NCBI GenBank assembly: GCA_023079485.1
Contig: CM041097.1
Coordinates: 17,405,158-17,469,157 of the forward strand
DNA: 64,000 nt
Direction of reading: 5' to 3'
Source of the DNA: Archilochus colubris
Lineage: Eukaryota > Chordata > Aves > Apodiformes > Trochilidae
In this document: piece by piece, positions 10,275-21,912 of the stretch
Layout of the letters: every line of letters starts with the position of its first letter
Position numbering within the stretch: the first letter of the stretch is position 1
The notes under the pieces: model-generated
Told to the model about the DNA's origin: nothing
The model's input: only the letters and a program-made list of their open reading frames with translations
The model's database searches: none
Program-made: the position numbers and the translations under genes

Positions 10275-11222
10275 AGGGCTTAGGGGGAAGAGGCAAGTGA
10301 CACCAGCTTGCCAGTTTCTCAAGTCAAGCCTGCTGAAAATGTTTTGGATCACAGAGGGAGCGCTTTTAACCTCCAAATAAAGCCATGTCAGTTTAATCAT
10401 TAAAAATATAATAATTAAAAAATAGAAAAAAAAACCCTCTAGTAATGCCTGCACACATTTTGAGACCCACAGCAGAATGAGGAAATGAGGAGAGACAATA
10501 AAAATTGCCATTTGAAAGCAGAGGGCAAGTATATGAGGAAAGTCCAAGTCGCGTTTTGCACAATCGCAGCGAACCGGTGGGATGAGCTAAGTTGTGCAAG
10601 CCCTGCAAGTCTGCTGGCTTGAAAGCTCTGAAATCACTGGTTTTACAGGATAAAGCACTTGAAGCAAATTGTAAAATGCAGGTGTCAAGTTATTCGGTTT
10701 AATCAGAAACAGAGCTCAGTGCAGCCACCATGCAAAGGTTCCCCCTACCAGCGCTGTCGAGAGTGCTGGTAAAAGTTCTGCAGCAGGAAAACACTTGAAG
10801 TCAAACAATATTATTTTAATACCTCGACTCCACATCCTAAGCAAATCACCAAGAACAACAAGTGTAGCATCCCCTCGGATGAGGCAGCTGCACTGAGTGC
10901 CGAGGCTCAGCCCTAGCAGCCAGCCCAGCCTGCGAGGGAACTGCAGCTCGACGATGAGACAAGTTTACACGTCTGGGTGACGGCAGGTCGGGGCAGCTCT
11001 CTGGTGCAACAGTCCAACATAAGCTGTCGAGCTGTTTGCACCACCAGTTCGCATCCTCTGCTACCCCCAAGGCCGGCAAAATGGAGCCACTCCTCTGGCA
11101 AGGGCCGGCACAAGGGATGGATGATGCTCTCTGCCTGTACCAGGCACTGGCATGATAAGATACGCTGCAAGGAGAGGTTTAAGGTAGATAGGCAGACAAA
11201 GTTGCTATGAGATCAAGTGCTG
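10275..11222. other. Noncoding stretch right of CpG island
   Basis: Unique sequence with moderate GC. The part 10,850-11,110 is GC-richer with scattered CpGs and gives overlapping short frames on both strands (10,846-11,079 minus, 10,913-11,170 minus, 10,977-11,210 plus) without recognisable domains. It may be promoter-proximal regulatory DNA. Confidence 0.5.
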
Positions 11223-11460
11223 AATTTAGAACAAAGGCAATGTTTCCCTGACAAATTCGATGCACACTTACCCTGCCAAATTTGCTCGTACTCGGCTAAT
11301 CCGCAGCGATCAGAACATCAGTGTTGACATCTAATGGTACCTACATGCATCTCTCTCTGCCTTTCCACGTGGCATAAGCCTGCTCTGATAACATCCTTTA
11401 AATCTTTCAACCATCTTGTTTAACCTCAACATCTATAAAATTACACAGCACGTCACTCAT
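11223..11460. promoter_or_regulatory. Conserved-looking noncoding block (candidate)
   Basis: Unique, repeat-free sequence that retains CpGs (for example in 'ctcggctaatccgcagcgat') in an otherwise CpG-poor neighbourhood. It has a perfect CACGTG E-box at 11,366-11,371. CpG retention together with absence of frames is typical of constrained regulatory elements. Conservation itself cannot be seen from one genome. Confidence 0.35.
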
Positions 11461-11491
11461 CTAAGCTGCATGTGCAGCCCCCACTCCCCCT

Positions 11492-11531
11492 CCCCCCCCC
11501 CCAAAAAAAAAGAAATCACCAAAAAAAAAAA
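11492..11531 (+). repeat. C11 followed by A9 and A11 runs
   Basis: C11 at 11,492-11,502 abuts A9 at 11,503-11,511, and A11 follows at 11,521-11,531. A simple low-complexity tract. Confidence 0.85.
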
Positions 11532-11582
11532 GTTAACTTAACAGGCTGATACCAAAATCAATAAATCACACGACCAAGTAGC

Positions 11583-11616
11583 AGTTCAAAAGTTCAAAGA
11601 CATGATGGCCAGTTCA
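11583..11616 (+). promoter_or_regulatory. AGTTCA half-site cluster (DR2-type)
   Basis: AGTTCA occurs at 11,583-11,588 and 11,591-11,596, a direct repeat with 2-base spacing, and again at 11,611-11,616. AGTTCA is an accepted RGKTCA-type half-site, and DR2 spacing is used by retinoic-acid receptor/RXR dimers. It lies about 1.6 kb right of the CpG island inside a unique AT-rich block (11,570-11,815). Binding is inferred from sequence only. Confidence 0.35.
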
Positions 11617-11817
11617 CTACGTCGTAGCACTCAACCAATAATAACTTGACTCCATCACTCCTCATAGTATAGACAATTTCATAGCATCATTTTCATTAGC
11701 CTGTCTCACTGAAAATTGCCAGCTATTTATGTATACGCTAAAATAAATTAGCCATTTCATCGAGCACTGTGATTCTTATAAAATACATTAACACAATACT
11801 CAATTTTCCAGTTGGAG

Positions 11818-11882
11818 TAAATAAATAAATCAATAAATTCAATACAGGGTAATTTTTACTTTTTTTTTTTATTATTATTATT
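11818..11882 (+). repeat. AAAT / T-run / ATT low-complexity tract
   Basis: A degenerate (AAAT)n segment is followed after a short gap by T11 (11,860-11,870) and (ATT)4 at 11,871-11,882. Plain AT-rich microsatellite. Confidence 0.8.
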
Positions 11883-14800
11883 GTGGAGCTTCAGCTCTCA
11901 CTGTAAGTGTTTTTATTGGGTTTATTTGTTTCAATAAAAATTGAAATGGGCCAGTGATCTTAGCAGTAAGATCTGGGGGGGGAAAAAAACAAGCCAGGCC
12001 CATCTAATACAAAGAAAGTATACTGTGCAGTTCAGCCAACTGGCAATATATAATTTTTCATCAAAAATCATTTTAATTACAGTTATTAAACAGGCACTTG
12101 ATTTTGAAGGGTTCATCTCTCCCCTCATGAACCTTCATGAAGAGGAGAAGGGCTCTGCAGCCCAGTGAGAAGCCCCCAGGGTGCCAGAGAAGGGATTCAG
12201 GTCCTCCCCAAGCTCATCCTGCTGGGTTGGGGGCAAGACGTTAACATTTTGGTGCTTCCAAGGAGAAATTGGGCATGGGAAAGTTACCAGCACTCATGGG
12301 AACTATTTTTAAGGACTCACAGAACATCTTCTTCAGTGTGGCTGCAGGTAGGGGCATCTGACCTCAGAGATAAAATCGCAGAAGGATCAAAGAATGTGGG
12401 AGAAGAGTTCATGGACACTCTAAAAACTTGATGCTTGAAGAGGGTTTGTTGTCTCTGGCTCTTAAGGTCTGTGTTGCCTCTTTAGACATGACCAGTTGGT
12501 TTTATGGCTCACGAGTGATTTGATGATGACATCTTATAGCACAGCTTAGTGCAATCCTTGGGGACTTCATATGGGACTTATGGCAGCTCATACCCTACAC
12601 AGAAGGGTTCTCCTGCCTCGGCTAAACCAGGCATCATGTCAGGGGTTGGACAACAGGATGCTCCATAATTTGGCCCAGCAAAATGCTCACAGGTGGTAAA
12701 TAAGTTGGACCAACTCAGTTCTCCTGCTTCTGTAACTTCAGACCAATGGAGGCAACCTACAAACCTCTCCAGAAGTCTCAGCATCCCAGTACTGCAGCAT
12801 TTCCCAGCAAATCTGACACTTCAGCACCAGACTACGAGCTCTACCTGCTCTGTGATGATAACAAGAACCTATATAAGGAATCAGAAAGAAATAAAATACA
12901 CCCCTTGTGACAGGAATTGGCATTGAATCCAGTCTTAGCAGTGAAAAAACAAATGTACTAACAAACACACACCACTTAAGCCCATAATGGTTTAACATAA
13001 TTCCTTTAAAAAGGCTGCATGTGAATAGCACAGTTTGTAAACTGCTTGGTGGCAACAGGAGGGTACTTTTTGTTCATATTCACTCTTTAACCTAATCAGA
13101 GGAAAAGTAAATATCAGGTCTCAATTTTAACAGCTGACTATAAATAAAGAGCTTTTACACAAAATGCAGGGTTTGCAAAGATAACCATTTTAAGGATGAT
13201 GTCACTAGTGACCTACTGAACTACATGGCACATGTCAGACAGACGTCTGTTTCTTAAATTGCAGCAATAAATTAGTAGCCACGAGAATCTGTTCTCTCAA
13301 GAAAAGGGGAAGCTTTCCTCTTCAGATACAAGTTTAACAACTCTAGCAGTTGAGGTGCAATGAGTTAGGATGGCTGCTGATGGAGGGGATGGACAGCAGG
13401 GCCAGCTGCTCGGGGTTGTAAATATTGCACACTGTCAGAAGGAGCCTCCTCGGCCATGGCCATGCAGAGGCCACCAAGCTGCTGAGCCTCACTGCATCAG
13501 CACAAACATACCCGAGGTCTGCACTGCAAGTTTCCATAGTGGCTTTTGGTAGTGGCCACAGAATTCCCTCTCCTCTACTCATCAACCTTCTGCCCTGACC
13601 ATGAAGTAAAGCCAACAGGAGCAGGGGCATTCTTCATCACCTTAGAGGAACCATGGAGGCAAAATGAAGGACTTCATGCTTGCTTGGGTGTGAGCAGTGA
13701 GGTGCATCCCACCTGAGCACAAGAGAACACCTTGTCCTTCATCTTCCTCTGCCCCCTGTGCAGTATTAGTTCCCACCAGCAGGGTCCAAGCCTCTGGAAG
13801 GCTTTCCTCTAACTTTACACTGATTAAAACACTGGTATTTTAAAACATGTTACATGCATACCTGATCAGAGCCTCTTGTCAATACTCATGTGCATGCACA
13901 CAAATAAAATCCTTCCACTAACATCACCCAACATAACGCATCCCACCCTAAGGACCTTGGTTTCAGTTACTAGTAAATTTGCCAAATTTTAATCGTTTTC
14001 ACTTCTTTTTTTTGGGGGGGGGGAGGTACCCTGCTACCAGACGAATTCTGGCAATTAAAAAAAGTTTCACATATAATTGTCTAGACACTCCTGACAACAG
14101 AGACAGGAAACATCACTGATCTACTACAGTGAGCAACGCTGATCATCACTTCCACCAGAAGTCACTGAGCTCCCACATGTTGGAGCAGAGAAATGAAACC
14201 AAGACTTCACAAGGAGGTAGGTGTGTGGCACCACTCCCCACCTACTGTCCCCTCCTCTTTCTCTCTGTCCCCCAGCAGGCAGGCAGGGCCAGAGGAAGCC
14301 ACCTGATTTGAATAGAGAGGAGACAAGGCCAGCTCAGGAAGCAGGAAAACAAGCAGACAGGGACAAGGAGGCCAGAGAATGAACCGTGACTGCCTGAGCT
14401 CATCACCTTTCTCTAGGGGCTGGTTGCATACTTTTTTCATCCATTACAGAGGAACTAGAGGGTGTAGTCCAGCTCGGGACATTTTTTGGAGACCTGTAGC
14501 TTGGACAACCCAGGATCAAGTTGTGCAGGTAAGTCTAAAGTAAAATGCCTGACTTCAGTGTGACCTCCCTGCTCATTTTAGCCCTAAACGTGAAAAATCC
14601 TCACGCTTCTTGGCTAACCAGCATTAAGGGTGTTTTTGCACAGCCAGAGCACCATCCATTTTCCTAATCCTTCTCTGAGAAACAGCTGCAAGGTATTTGT
14701 GGAAAGTTCTGGACACAGAAAACTTCAGCCCAAGATAGCTGACATGCAGGCATATTGAGAACATGAGGGCTTTTCAACACGTGCTGTGGGTCACTCTACA

Positions 14801-17486
14801 CTAAAACCATTATTTATTTTTTTTTAAACAGGAACAATATTGACCTCTCTCTCTCTTGGTTTTGGTAAAGAAACCAGAATTTTACTTATGTTTTTTTTAA
14901 TGCTATGTTGCTGGTTCCCCATGAAACATCAACTTTGTTTTCTCATATTTCATCCTATGGATAGAACAGGTAAAAAAGCTTTATGGAAAAAACCCTCAAT
15001 ATGTAATAACACCATGTGACAAGCCCCATACAGAAGGGGATAATTCATCGCTAAGCCTTTCCTGCTTCTAACTCCGGGGTCCCTGCCCTCCAGCAAACAA
15101 AGGCACTCCCCTAAAACACAACAGCAAACCCCCTGCCCCTGTTGCCTCAGCTGAGCTGCCTCTGAGGATGCAGGCAGAGCCTCAAGTCCAGCAGGAAGGG
15201 CCTTCCAAGCGTGCCATGGACCCCTCAGGCAGGGATGGGCAGAGCCCCGGGTGCTGCTGCTCTCTGCTCTGATGCTCCCAAACATTTCTCGCCGGGTAGA
15301 GCTCCAAAGGAGCTTGAGCTTATGATAAGCAACAGCATACTTAACAGTTACATATTACTGTTCATGATAATGCAATATTTCATTTGGGTGATTTAGAAGT
15401 CCCTCTTGACCAACTTACAGTGAGACACCAAACGCTTCATCAATCACAACCATTTTATTCACAATCCAGAGGAAAAAAAAAAAAACTACAGGGAGAGAGT
15501 TGAATTTTCAGCAACTCATTGGGGAGGGTATTGCTACTAGCACTGAAAATCCTCCTATCTCACCCATTTTTATGTTAGATTCAAATATATTTTCTTCCTA
15601 AGCAGCATTCCATTTTCCTGCATCTCTGTGCCGCGTTTCTTATCGTGGCAGGGTGAAAGAGTATCCAATTTAATATCTGTTTTGCAGGACAGGAGATTTT
15701 TTCATATCTTAGGCACTAAGGAAAGCTGCAGGGGATGGCTTAGGAAGCTGAGCATCAGGTTTTAAATACCTAGACTCCCTGGAATCACAGATCCCATCAG
15801 GTCGACTGAGCCCTTCATCTTTCTGAGGTAGATAAATTAAGTGTCACGCTGTTTATTCTGTCGGGATCTTTTTGGGTAAAGGTCCTGCCTGTTCTGTGTG
15901 GAGTTGGAGGTTACAGGCTCATGGTTAAGGCAAGCACCAGGTGCCACCTTGGTCTAACACTAATGGCAATACTGTCATTTCTGTTGGGAAAGGCATTGCA
16001 GGGATCTGCTCCCCAAACTTGCTGCAATGTTACTGGATGACTCAAAATTATTCAACAGCTTATCTGCCTCAGTTTTGGTGACTGTTACAGGGGAAAAAAA
16101 ATACATATACACCTCCTGGATGTTTAATTCATAAGTTATACAAAACCTTCAGATCTATGGATGACAGAAGAGAGATATTCATCATTTTTACAGCCTGATT
16201 TCTGTGGCTGGAAGTAACCCTATGTTTCTGAAAAGTCAGACCCTCTCTTCCCACTCCCATGCACTGCACGGGAGCAGTGGCCAAGCTCACCACCAGTAAT
16301 GGTTCACAACAGAAGCCTTTTAGAAAGAAATTGCTGTCAAGTAGTAACTCCAAATAATAACAAAATGCTAATAATAATGTTTTGATGGACAAACACAGAG
16401 GTGTGCATCCATGTTCACGTACACACAACCAACTCCTCAGCCGTGGACATTTCAGAGAGGTCACTCCACCCACAAAGGTCTGATTCATGGATAATAGACT
16501 TGTGGGAAAGAAAACCAGGTGCTTTGAGGAGGGCAGCTGTAAATAAGCACCTGGGACCTCCTGCTAGCCTCACTCCCTCCACTCCAGGCACCATTGTTAA
16601 TAGATTTAGATACACAGAAGATTCAGGGAAAGAAGGATGAAAGGAAATACAACAGAACAATAGAAAAAAAAATCACAGTTCATCACAATCATTTCCATTT
16701 TAAGTAGAAACTAAGATGAAAAAGTACTTCAGTGTTGGTTAGGGAAGTAACTGTCTTTTGATTTGTTCCCACAACAGCTGACAGTACACATTACCTGCTC
16801 AGGGTACCCAAAATAATCATTAACACTCCTGAAATGTTGTGTGTTAGGATGACGTACCAAAGGTTAGAAGTGGTTGTTGGCTGTCCTGGCAACAATTCCT
16901 TCTCAGGTGGTTTAATGCAACTCCCACATTTTCCTCCCAAACTACCCAAGAACCTGCTGGAGATCCAGCAGAACATCACCTCAGCCTATGGGGTGGGGTA
17001 GGAGAAAAGAGAAGCACCAGTCCTTCAGCTTAATTAACACAGATACATTCAAACTGCTTTTCTAACATTTTGGGGTTTTTTGCTAGCAGCAGACATGGTA
17101 TCAAACTAGTTTTTGAAAACATCCTATATTCAAGCTAGGATTTCCCAAGTTGCAAACACATTATTTGTGTTGCAGAGGGTAAAAACTCCCCCATGAAAAG
17201 GAACCAAATAGTTCTGGGTAGGGCCTGGTTTTACTGCAGTGTTTGGGACACTGTTTGAGAGGCAGGACAAAGACCCTTAGAAAGACAAACAAGTTACTCC
17301 CTGTCAAACCTTCACAAACCAAACCAAACTCAACCAGCAGAAGCTGATACAAAGAACAAGGACTTTGCCCAAAAGCCATTTATATCTCCATGCCCCTAAG
17401 TTCAGGACACCATAACTGCTCATCAGTTGCAGACACTTTGGTTGAGGACATGAAGCTCTGCCCTGCATCCTCCAGTTGTGGCAGGG

Positions 17487-17532
17487 GAGAGATTTCAAGT
17501 AGAAAGCATTTAAGAGAGATTTCAAGTAGAAA
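17487..17532 (+). repeat. 19-bp direct repeat, 27-bp period
   Basis: The 19-mer 'gagagatttcaagtagaaa' occurs exactly at 17,487-17,505 and at 17,514-17,532, with 8 bases between. A local tandem-slippage duplication; no function evident. Confidence 0.9.
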
Positions 17533-19744
17533 AACCAGGGCAGGTCAGTGGGTGGTGTGCAACAAACTAAAACATGACAACAAAGCTTCTCCTCCCAAAC
17601 TGCTTTGAAACAGTTCTTACAGCACCTCCCCAGAGCTCTCTTCAAAATAAGTCAGACAAGAGCATAAACAAACTCCTGACAAAATTCCCATCCTCCATGA
17701 AGCCTTTGCAAGGCAGCTGGCTTGCAGGTGTGACTCCAAACTCAGAGTATTGCAAAACCCTTATGAAAAAGAGGTGGGTGCAAGGAGAGATGGAGGCACA
17801 TCACTCTCCTACACACACATCTCTTGGCCCTGGGTACTCAGCCCTTTGCCTTTCTTGGCTCCATCTAATCAGATGTCCTCCACATTCCCACCTGCCCTAT
17901 TTTTGCTCTTTCTAGAGGAAAACACAACTGTTGCTGGCTGCCACAGGCACTGCCAGCTCTTCTTGCAAATATCCTTCATGTCCAGCATGTCCTCAAATGC
18001 ACAGAACCACCTCCAGAAGACCTGGCTAAACGTCCCAGCTCAGGCAGAGAGAAGCAGAGAAGAAAATCATCAGCCCTGCCCCTAACTAAGCTCCTGTTTC
18101 AGCCTCAAGTCACTAGTGGTCAGCAAGAAGACTTGCAGATAAGCTGGTGTGTTCAGAGGGAAGATGCTGGAAGAAAGAGCAGGAGGGCTGTGCCTCCTGC
18201 AATCCCAAGGGTCAGCCACGATATGGGCTCCCAAGTCTCTGGCAGCTGGTCACAACCCCCACTTCAAATCAACAAGGAAACCAAAGTGAAGAATGGAAAG
18301 GACAAGGTGGACTTCAGAAGGAAGCAAAATATCCCTCCTCTCTGCCTGTCAGGTCTGAGGGGTGAAACAGGATGGAACTGGTTTCAGTTTAAAGCTGCAA
18401 ACGAATTGCAGGGAGAGAGCACTTACAGAGAAATGTATTTTCATGTAAACTTTTATGTGCCCATCCCTTGTAGCTGGACATCAGAGAAAATGCTAATAAA
18501 CATCAGAGTGAGCAAAACATAGTAAAAAACACATATCCCTCCAGCAGCCCATCTCTTCCAAGATCTTGGAAATAGCTCTGCAGCTATATACTGCAGGGAG
18601 CCAAGCACACTAAATACAAGTTTGCATCTTAAACATAAGCACACATACATACAAACAAGTTTTTGCAGATATTTGTCAGCTGTACCACAAGATTTTCTGG
18701 GGTCGATGCTGCAGCTTATGTTACAGTGCTTGGAATATAGCTGCAGAACAGCCCCTCGAGAAGGAGCCTTGGAAAGAAGCTGAAATAGCACAGTTTGTGT
18801 TGCTGGGGATATTTCTGAGACACAGTTGCTGTTTACTGTGTTTCTATTTCCAATCAAGCTGCAAAGTCCACCCATAAAACAGAAGGAAGCATTTCTTGGG
18901 GTGTGGGACAGTGCAACACCATGCAAAGAGGACCAGCTCTTTACCTGCTACAAACTGAGCAGAGCTCCCCTTGACCTCCAGCAGAGTATTTGGCCCAGGA
19001 AGAAGAAAACAATATTCAAAATCCACAGTTATGAGGCTTCTCTTGGTATATTTTTATATATATATATTTATATATTTATGCACCAAGCTCAAATAATTTA
19101 ATGCCATGCCTCACTAATCATGTGAGTGCACAATTTTTGCAGGGGAAAACAGTTCTGGGGTGTTTATATGGTGCACCTCTTGCTCCTGGCTTAGAGAAGA
19201 TGCCTCAGAAACTTATTGGCCCTTTTAAAGGTGGAATCTATCTGTCCATGCCATATAAAATCCAATGTGATTAATCGTAGGCTCCCTAGGAGAGATTAAC
19301 CTACTCTACAAGGAGTCAAAAACTACTCCTAATGATGGCAAATCACAGCATATGGCCAATTGGACAACTTCATTCCACTTCAAAGAGAAATTAAGTAATA
19401 CACTCTGGGGTACTTCTCCTCTTGTTACACTTGCAAATCCCCATTAATGCTAATGATTGCACCAAGTGCAAGAAAAATGCTACAAACACAGAAAACAAAG
19501 CAGGATCGGTCCAGAATATGCAGAACGCAAAGGGATCTAAAGAGCATTTAAATGTAACACAGCTTCCTTCTTTCTTCCTCTCTTTCCTTAAAAGCAAGAG
19601 GCGTGCAGGATTGCAAAAACATATAATTTGCCAACAAACGTACAAACTACAGCTCATGAAAAATAGTGAAATAGAGACCTGAAATTCAAGGCTGGTACAA
19701 GTTCATCATCTTCACTGGAGATCAGAAAACTGGCTCCTAAAGTT

Positions 19745-19763
19745 AAAAAAAAAAAAAAAAAAA
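19745..19763 (+). repeat. A19 homopolymer
   Basis: An uninterrupted run of 19 adenines. No retrogene or SINE body is recognisable to its left, so it is treated as a mononucleotide repeat and not as a retrotransposon tail. Confidence 0.9.
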
Positions 19764-20311
19764 GCAACAATACCTTTTTCTTTCCCCTAAGAAAACAATT
19801 TCCTACCAACTTTGAAAACAAGAATGCCTACAGTGATCTGATTGGAGTATCTGTGATGGTTTTGGCTTGGCTCCCTCACCCCTCCTCAGATGGGTGGTTA
19901 AATGTGAGTCTAACCACAAAGTTCAGAGGGTTCTCTTCCTATTAACCTTCCACTTCATGCTTCCAATTTCAGAGAGGAGTAAAAACTGCCTTTCAGAAAT
20001 TTCACTTATTCTTAGTTACTTCTGAGGTGAGAGTTCACGTTTCTGTCCACATCTGTGATGCCAGACTGCTGCAGAAGGACAGTGCTCAGTTAATACACTG
20101 GACAACACAGAGGGAGTTCATATATTGGGTTTTTGGTCTTTTCTTACTTTCCTGGCACTGTTTTACTCATTTATTAGAACCCTGACAGGAGCAGTTCAAT
20201 GGATCCAAAAGTGCCATAAACTCTTGCTGACATTTTGATGCCCAGACACAGAATTAAATACAATGAACAAGACTTGCAATGGCAACCTGCAGCCACCCGT
20301 TGTGGTGAGGC

Positions 20312-20542
20312 ATCACAAGATTAGGGTAGATATTAGGAAAAATTTCCTTACAAAAGGGGGTGATCAGGCATTGGAATGGGCTGCCCAGCGAGGGGGTGGA
20401 TTCTCCATCCCTGGAGGTTTTTAAGGAGAGACTGGATGTGGCACTGAGTGCCATGGGCTGGGAACCACAGGGGGAGTGGAGTGGGTCAAGGGTTGGACTT
20501 GATGATCTCAGAGATCCTTTCCAACCCAACTAATTCTGTGAA
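20312..20542 (+). mobile_element. CR1 LINE 3' fragment
   Basis: The clearest interspersed repeat in the window. In order it shows 'gtagatattaggaaaaattt', 'ggaatgggctgcccag', 'catccctggaggtttttaag', 'ggttggacttgatgatct', 'agatcctttccaaccc' and a terminal 'attctgtgaa'. This is the 3' untranslated part of chicken-repeat-1 elements, normally 5'-truncated as here, so no reverse-transcriptase coding part is kept. CR1 is the dominant LINE family of birds and places the window in an avian (or at least sauropsid) genome. The left limit is approximate. Confidence 0.92.
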
Positions 20543-21854
20543 CTAATTAATACCTTTGTTAAGTGCCTGATGCCAACACCATGCTGTCACCACCGCCAGG
20601 CTTGAAGTGAGATGGGGTGAGAACTGAAAGCACCATAAAAGCTCACAAAAAAATGTCCTGCTTCCAACCAGCTGCTCTTCCAAGCCACAGGATGTTTTCC
20701 AGCATGGTTATGAACACCACCTCAGTCAGGACTGCTGAAGATCAGTCTCATCTTTGAGCAAGCAAGAAGAATTCACAAGGGAAAAAGAAAAATCAGATTT
20801 GGAAACTAAAGGTTTTGTAATCTCCTGCCATGCAACTTGGTGTTCAGAAAAACTTCCAACCCTTTCAATAGCAAAAAACCCAGACAAAACCAGTGTCTTC
20901 TACCATCTTCTGGTGTATTAAGACCAGAGTGGGATACGATGCCACACACATTCAAAAAAGATGTGCAAGAGGAAGGGAGTGAGGCACCCGTGCATGGTGG
21001 TAGAGACAGAAACATACCCCATGAAGAGGAGAATCCCCAAAGAGCCAAAATAACCACTTCTGGGACAACAAATTTGTCTTCTCATATGTTTCCCCTACTG
21101 AATTCAGCACCCAAAGCACCCAATTCAGCATCCTGGCACCCAAAGCACCTGGACAAGCTGCAGTGATGCTGTCAACGGAGATAACTCTGCCAGGAGAACC
21201 TGCCCCATCCAGGCTCTGGTTACAGAAAGGGCATGAGACAAGGAGAGAAGAAACACCAGGAAAGTCAAAGAGCAGTGCTGAGCACTACAACATGCACTGA
21301 GATACAACTGGGCTATTGCACTGCTCTTATCAGCAGACGCAAGTTCAAGGTCAGCCTTGATGCACTCACTGAAAACTGACACTGCCTGTGTCCTGCAGTC
21401 AGCACAACTTCCAATCAAGGCTCCCAATTATTAGTAGAAATTTTGTTTATTCTTGCGAGGCCTCAGGACAAACAAAAAAGCAGCCCCGTTGTGCCCAGTG
21501 TTCTACAAGAACACTTAATTAGCCTCTTCATAGGTTGTTCCCTTGAGCTTCTTTTAAACATGTTTTTTTTTTCAAATATAAATAGATTCAAATTTCAGAA
21601 TCCCAGAAACCAGTTCTCTGAAATTTATTTCTGCAAGCAATTACTACGAGTTTGCCTTTCCAAATTTCAGCTGTAAACCAAGTACTTCACTCTTTTGCTT
21701 ACTTTAAGAAGAAATCATACTAGAAAATCTTGGTCCTTGGGATGTAAATATATTTTTGCCATTCATTTAAACCAGGATTTGAATTAAAATGTTCTCTGAA
21801 GTTGCAAAATAAAGGTTTTTCTGTTTTTTCTCTCCTCCAACTACAGTATTAATG
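20543..21854. other. Noncoding stretch between two CR1 tails
   Basis: Unique sequence without recognised genes. Short frames occur on both strands over 20,806-21,427 and overlap each other; none has a domain. It includes a nested direct repeat (listed). Confidence 0.65.
21101..21149 (+). repeat. Nested direct repeat with 14-bp exact core
   Basis: 'gcacccaaagcacc' occurs exactly at 21,107-21,120 and 21,136-21,149, and 'aattcagca' at 21,101-21,109 and 21,122-21,130. Together they are an imperfect tandem duplication with an insertion in the second copy. Confidence 0.85.
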
Positions 21855-21912
21855 TCAGACCAGGTGATCCTTGAGGTCCTTTCCAACCTGGCTTTCTAGG
21901 ATTCTGTGGTTA
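21855..21912 (+). mobile_element. Short CR1 LINE 3' tail
   Basis: 'caggtgatccttgaggtcct' followed by 'ttccaacctggc' and 'attctgtggt' matches the last about 55 bases of CR1. It is a very short, 5'-truncated copy in the same orientation as the one about 1.3 kb to the left. The two may be separate insertions or pieces of one region. Confidence 0.82.

Larger units (their letters stand above)
11883..20311. other. Long noncoding stretch, no gene recognised
   Basis: About 8.4 kb of unique, mostly CpG-poor DNA. Small features inside include T8 then G10 at 14,006-14,023, A13 at 15,473-15,485, a 19-bp direct repeat (listed), an AT-rich TATA-like stretch at 19,047-19,080 and an A19 run (listed). The longest frame, minus 18,453-18,926 (157 codons), has Cys-rich chance-like composition and no recognised domain. 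Intergenic or intronic DNA. Confidence 0.65.

Noticed and set aside
13889..13900. 12-bp palindrome TGTGCATGCACA
   Set aside because: About a dozen or more such palindromes are expected by chance in 64 kb; purine-pyrimidine alternation only.
18453..18926. 157-codon minus frame
   Set aside because: Overlaps plus-strand frames, Cys/Leu-rich chance composition, no domain.
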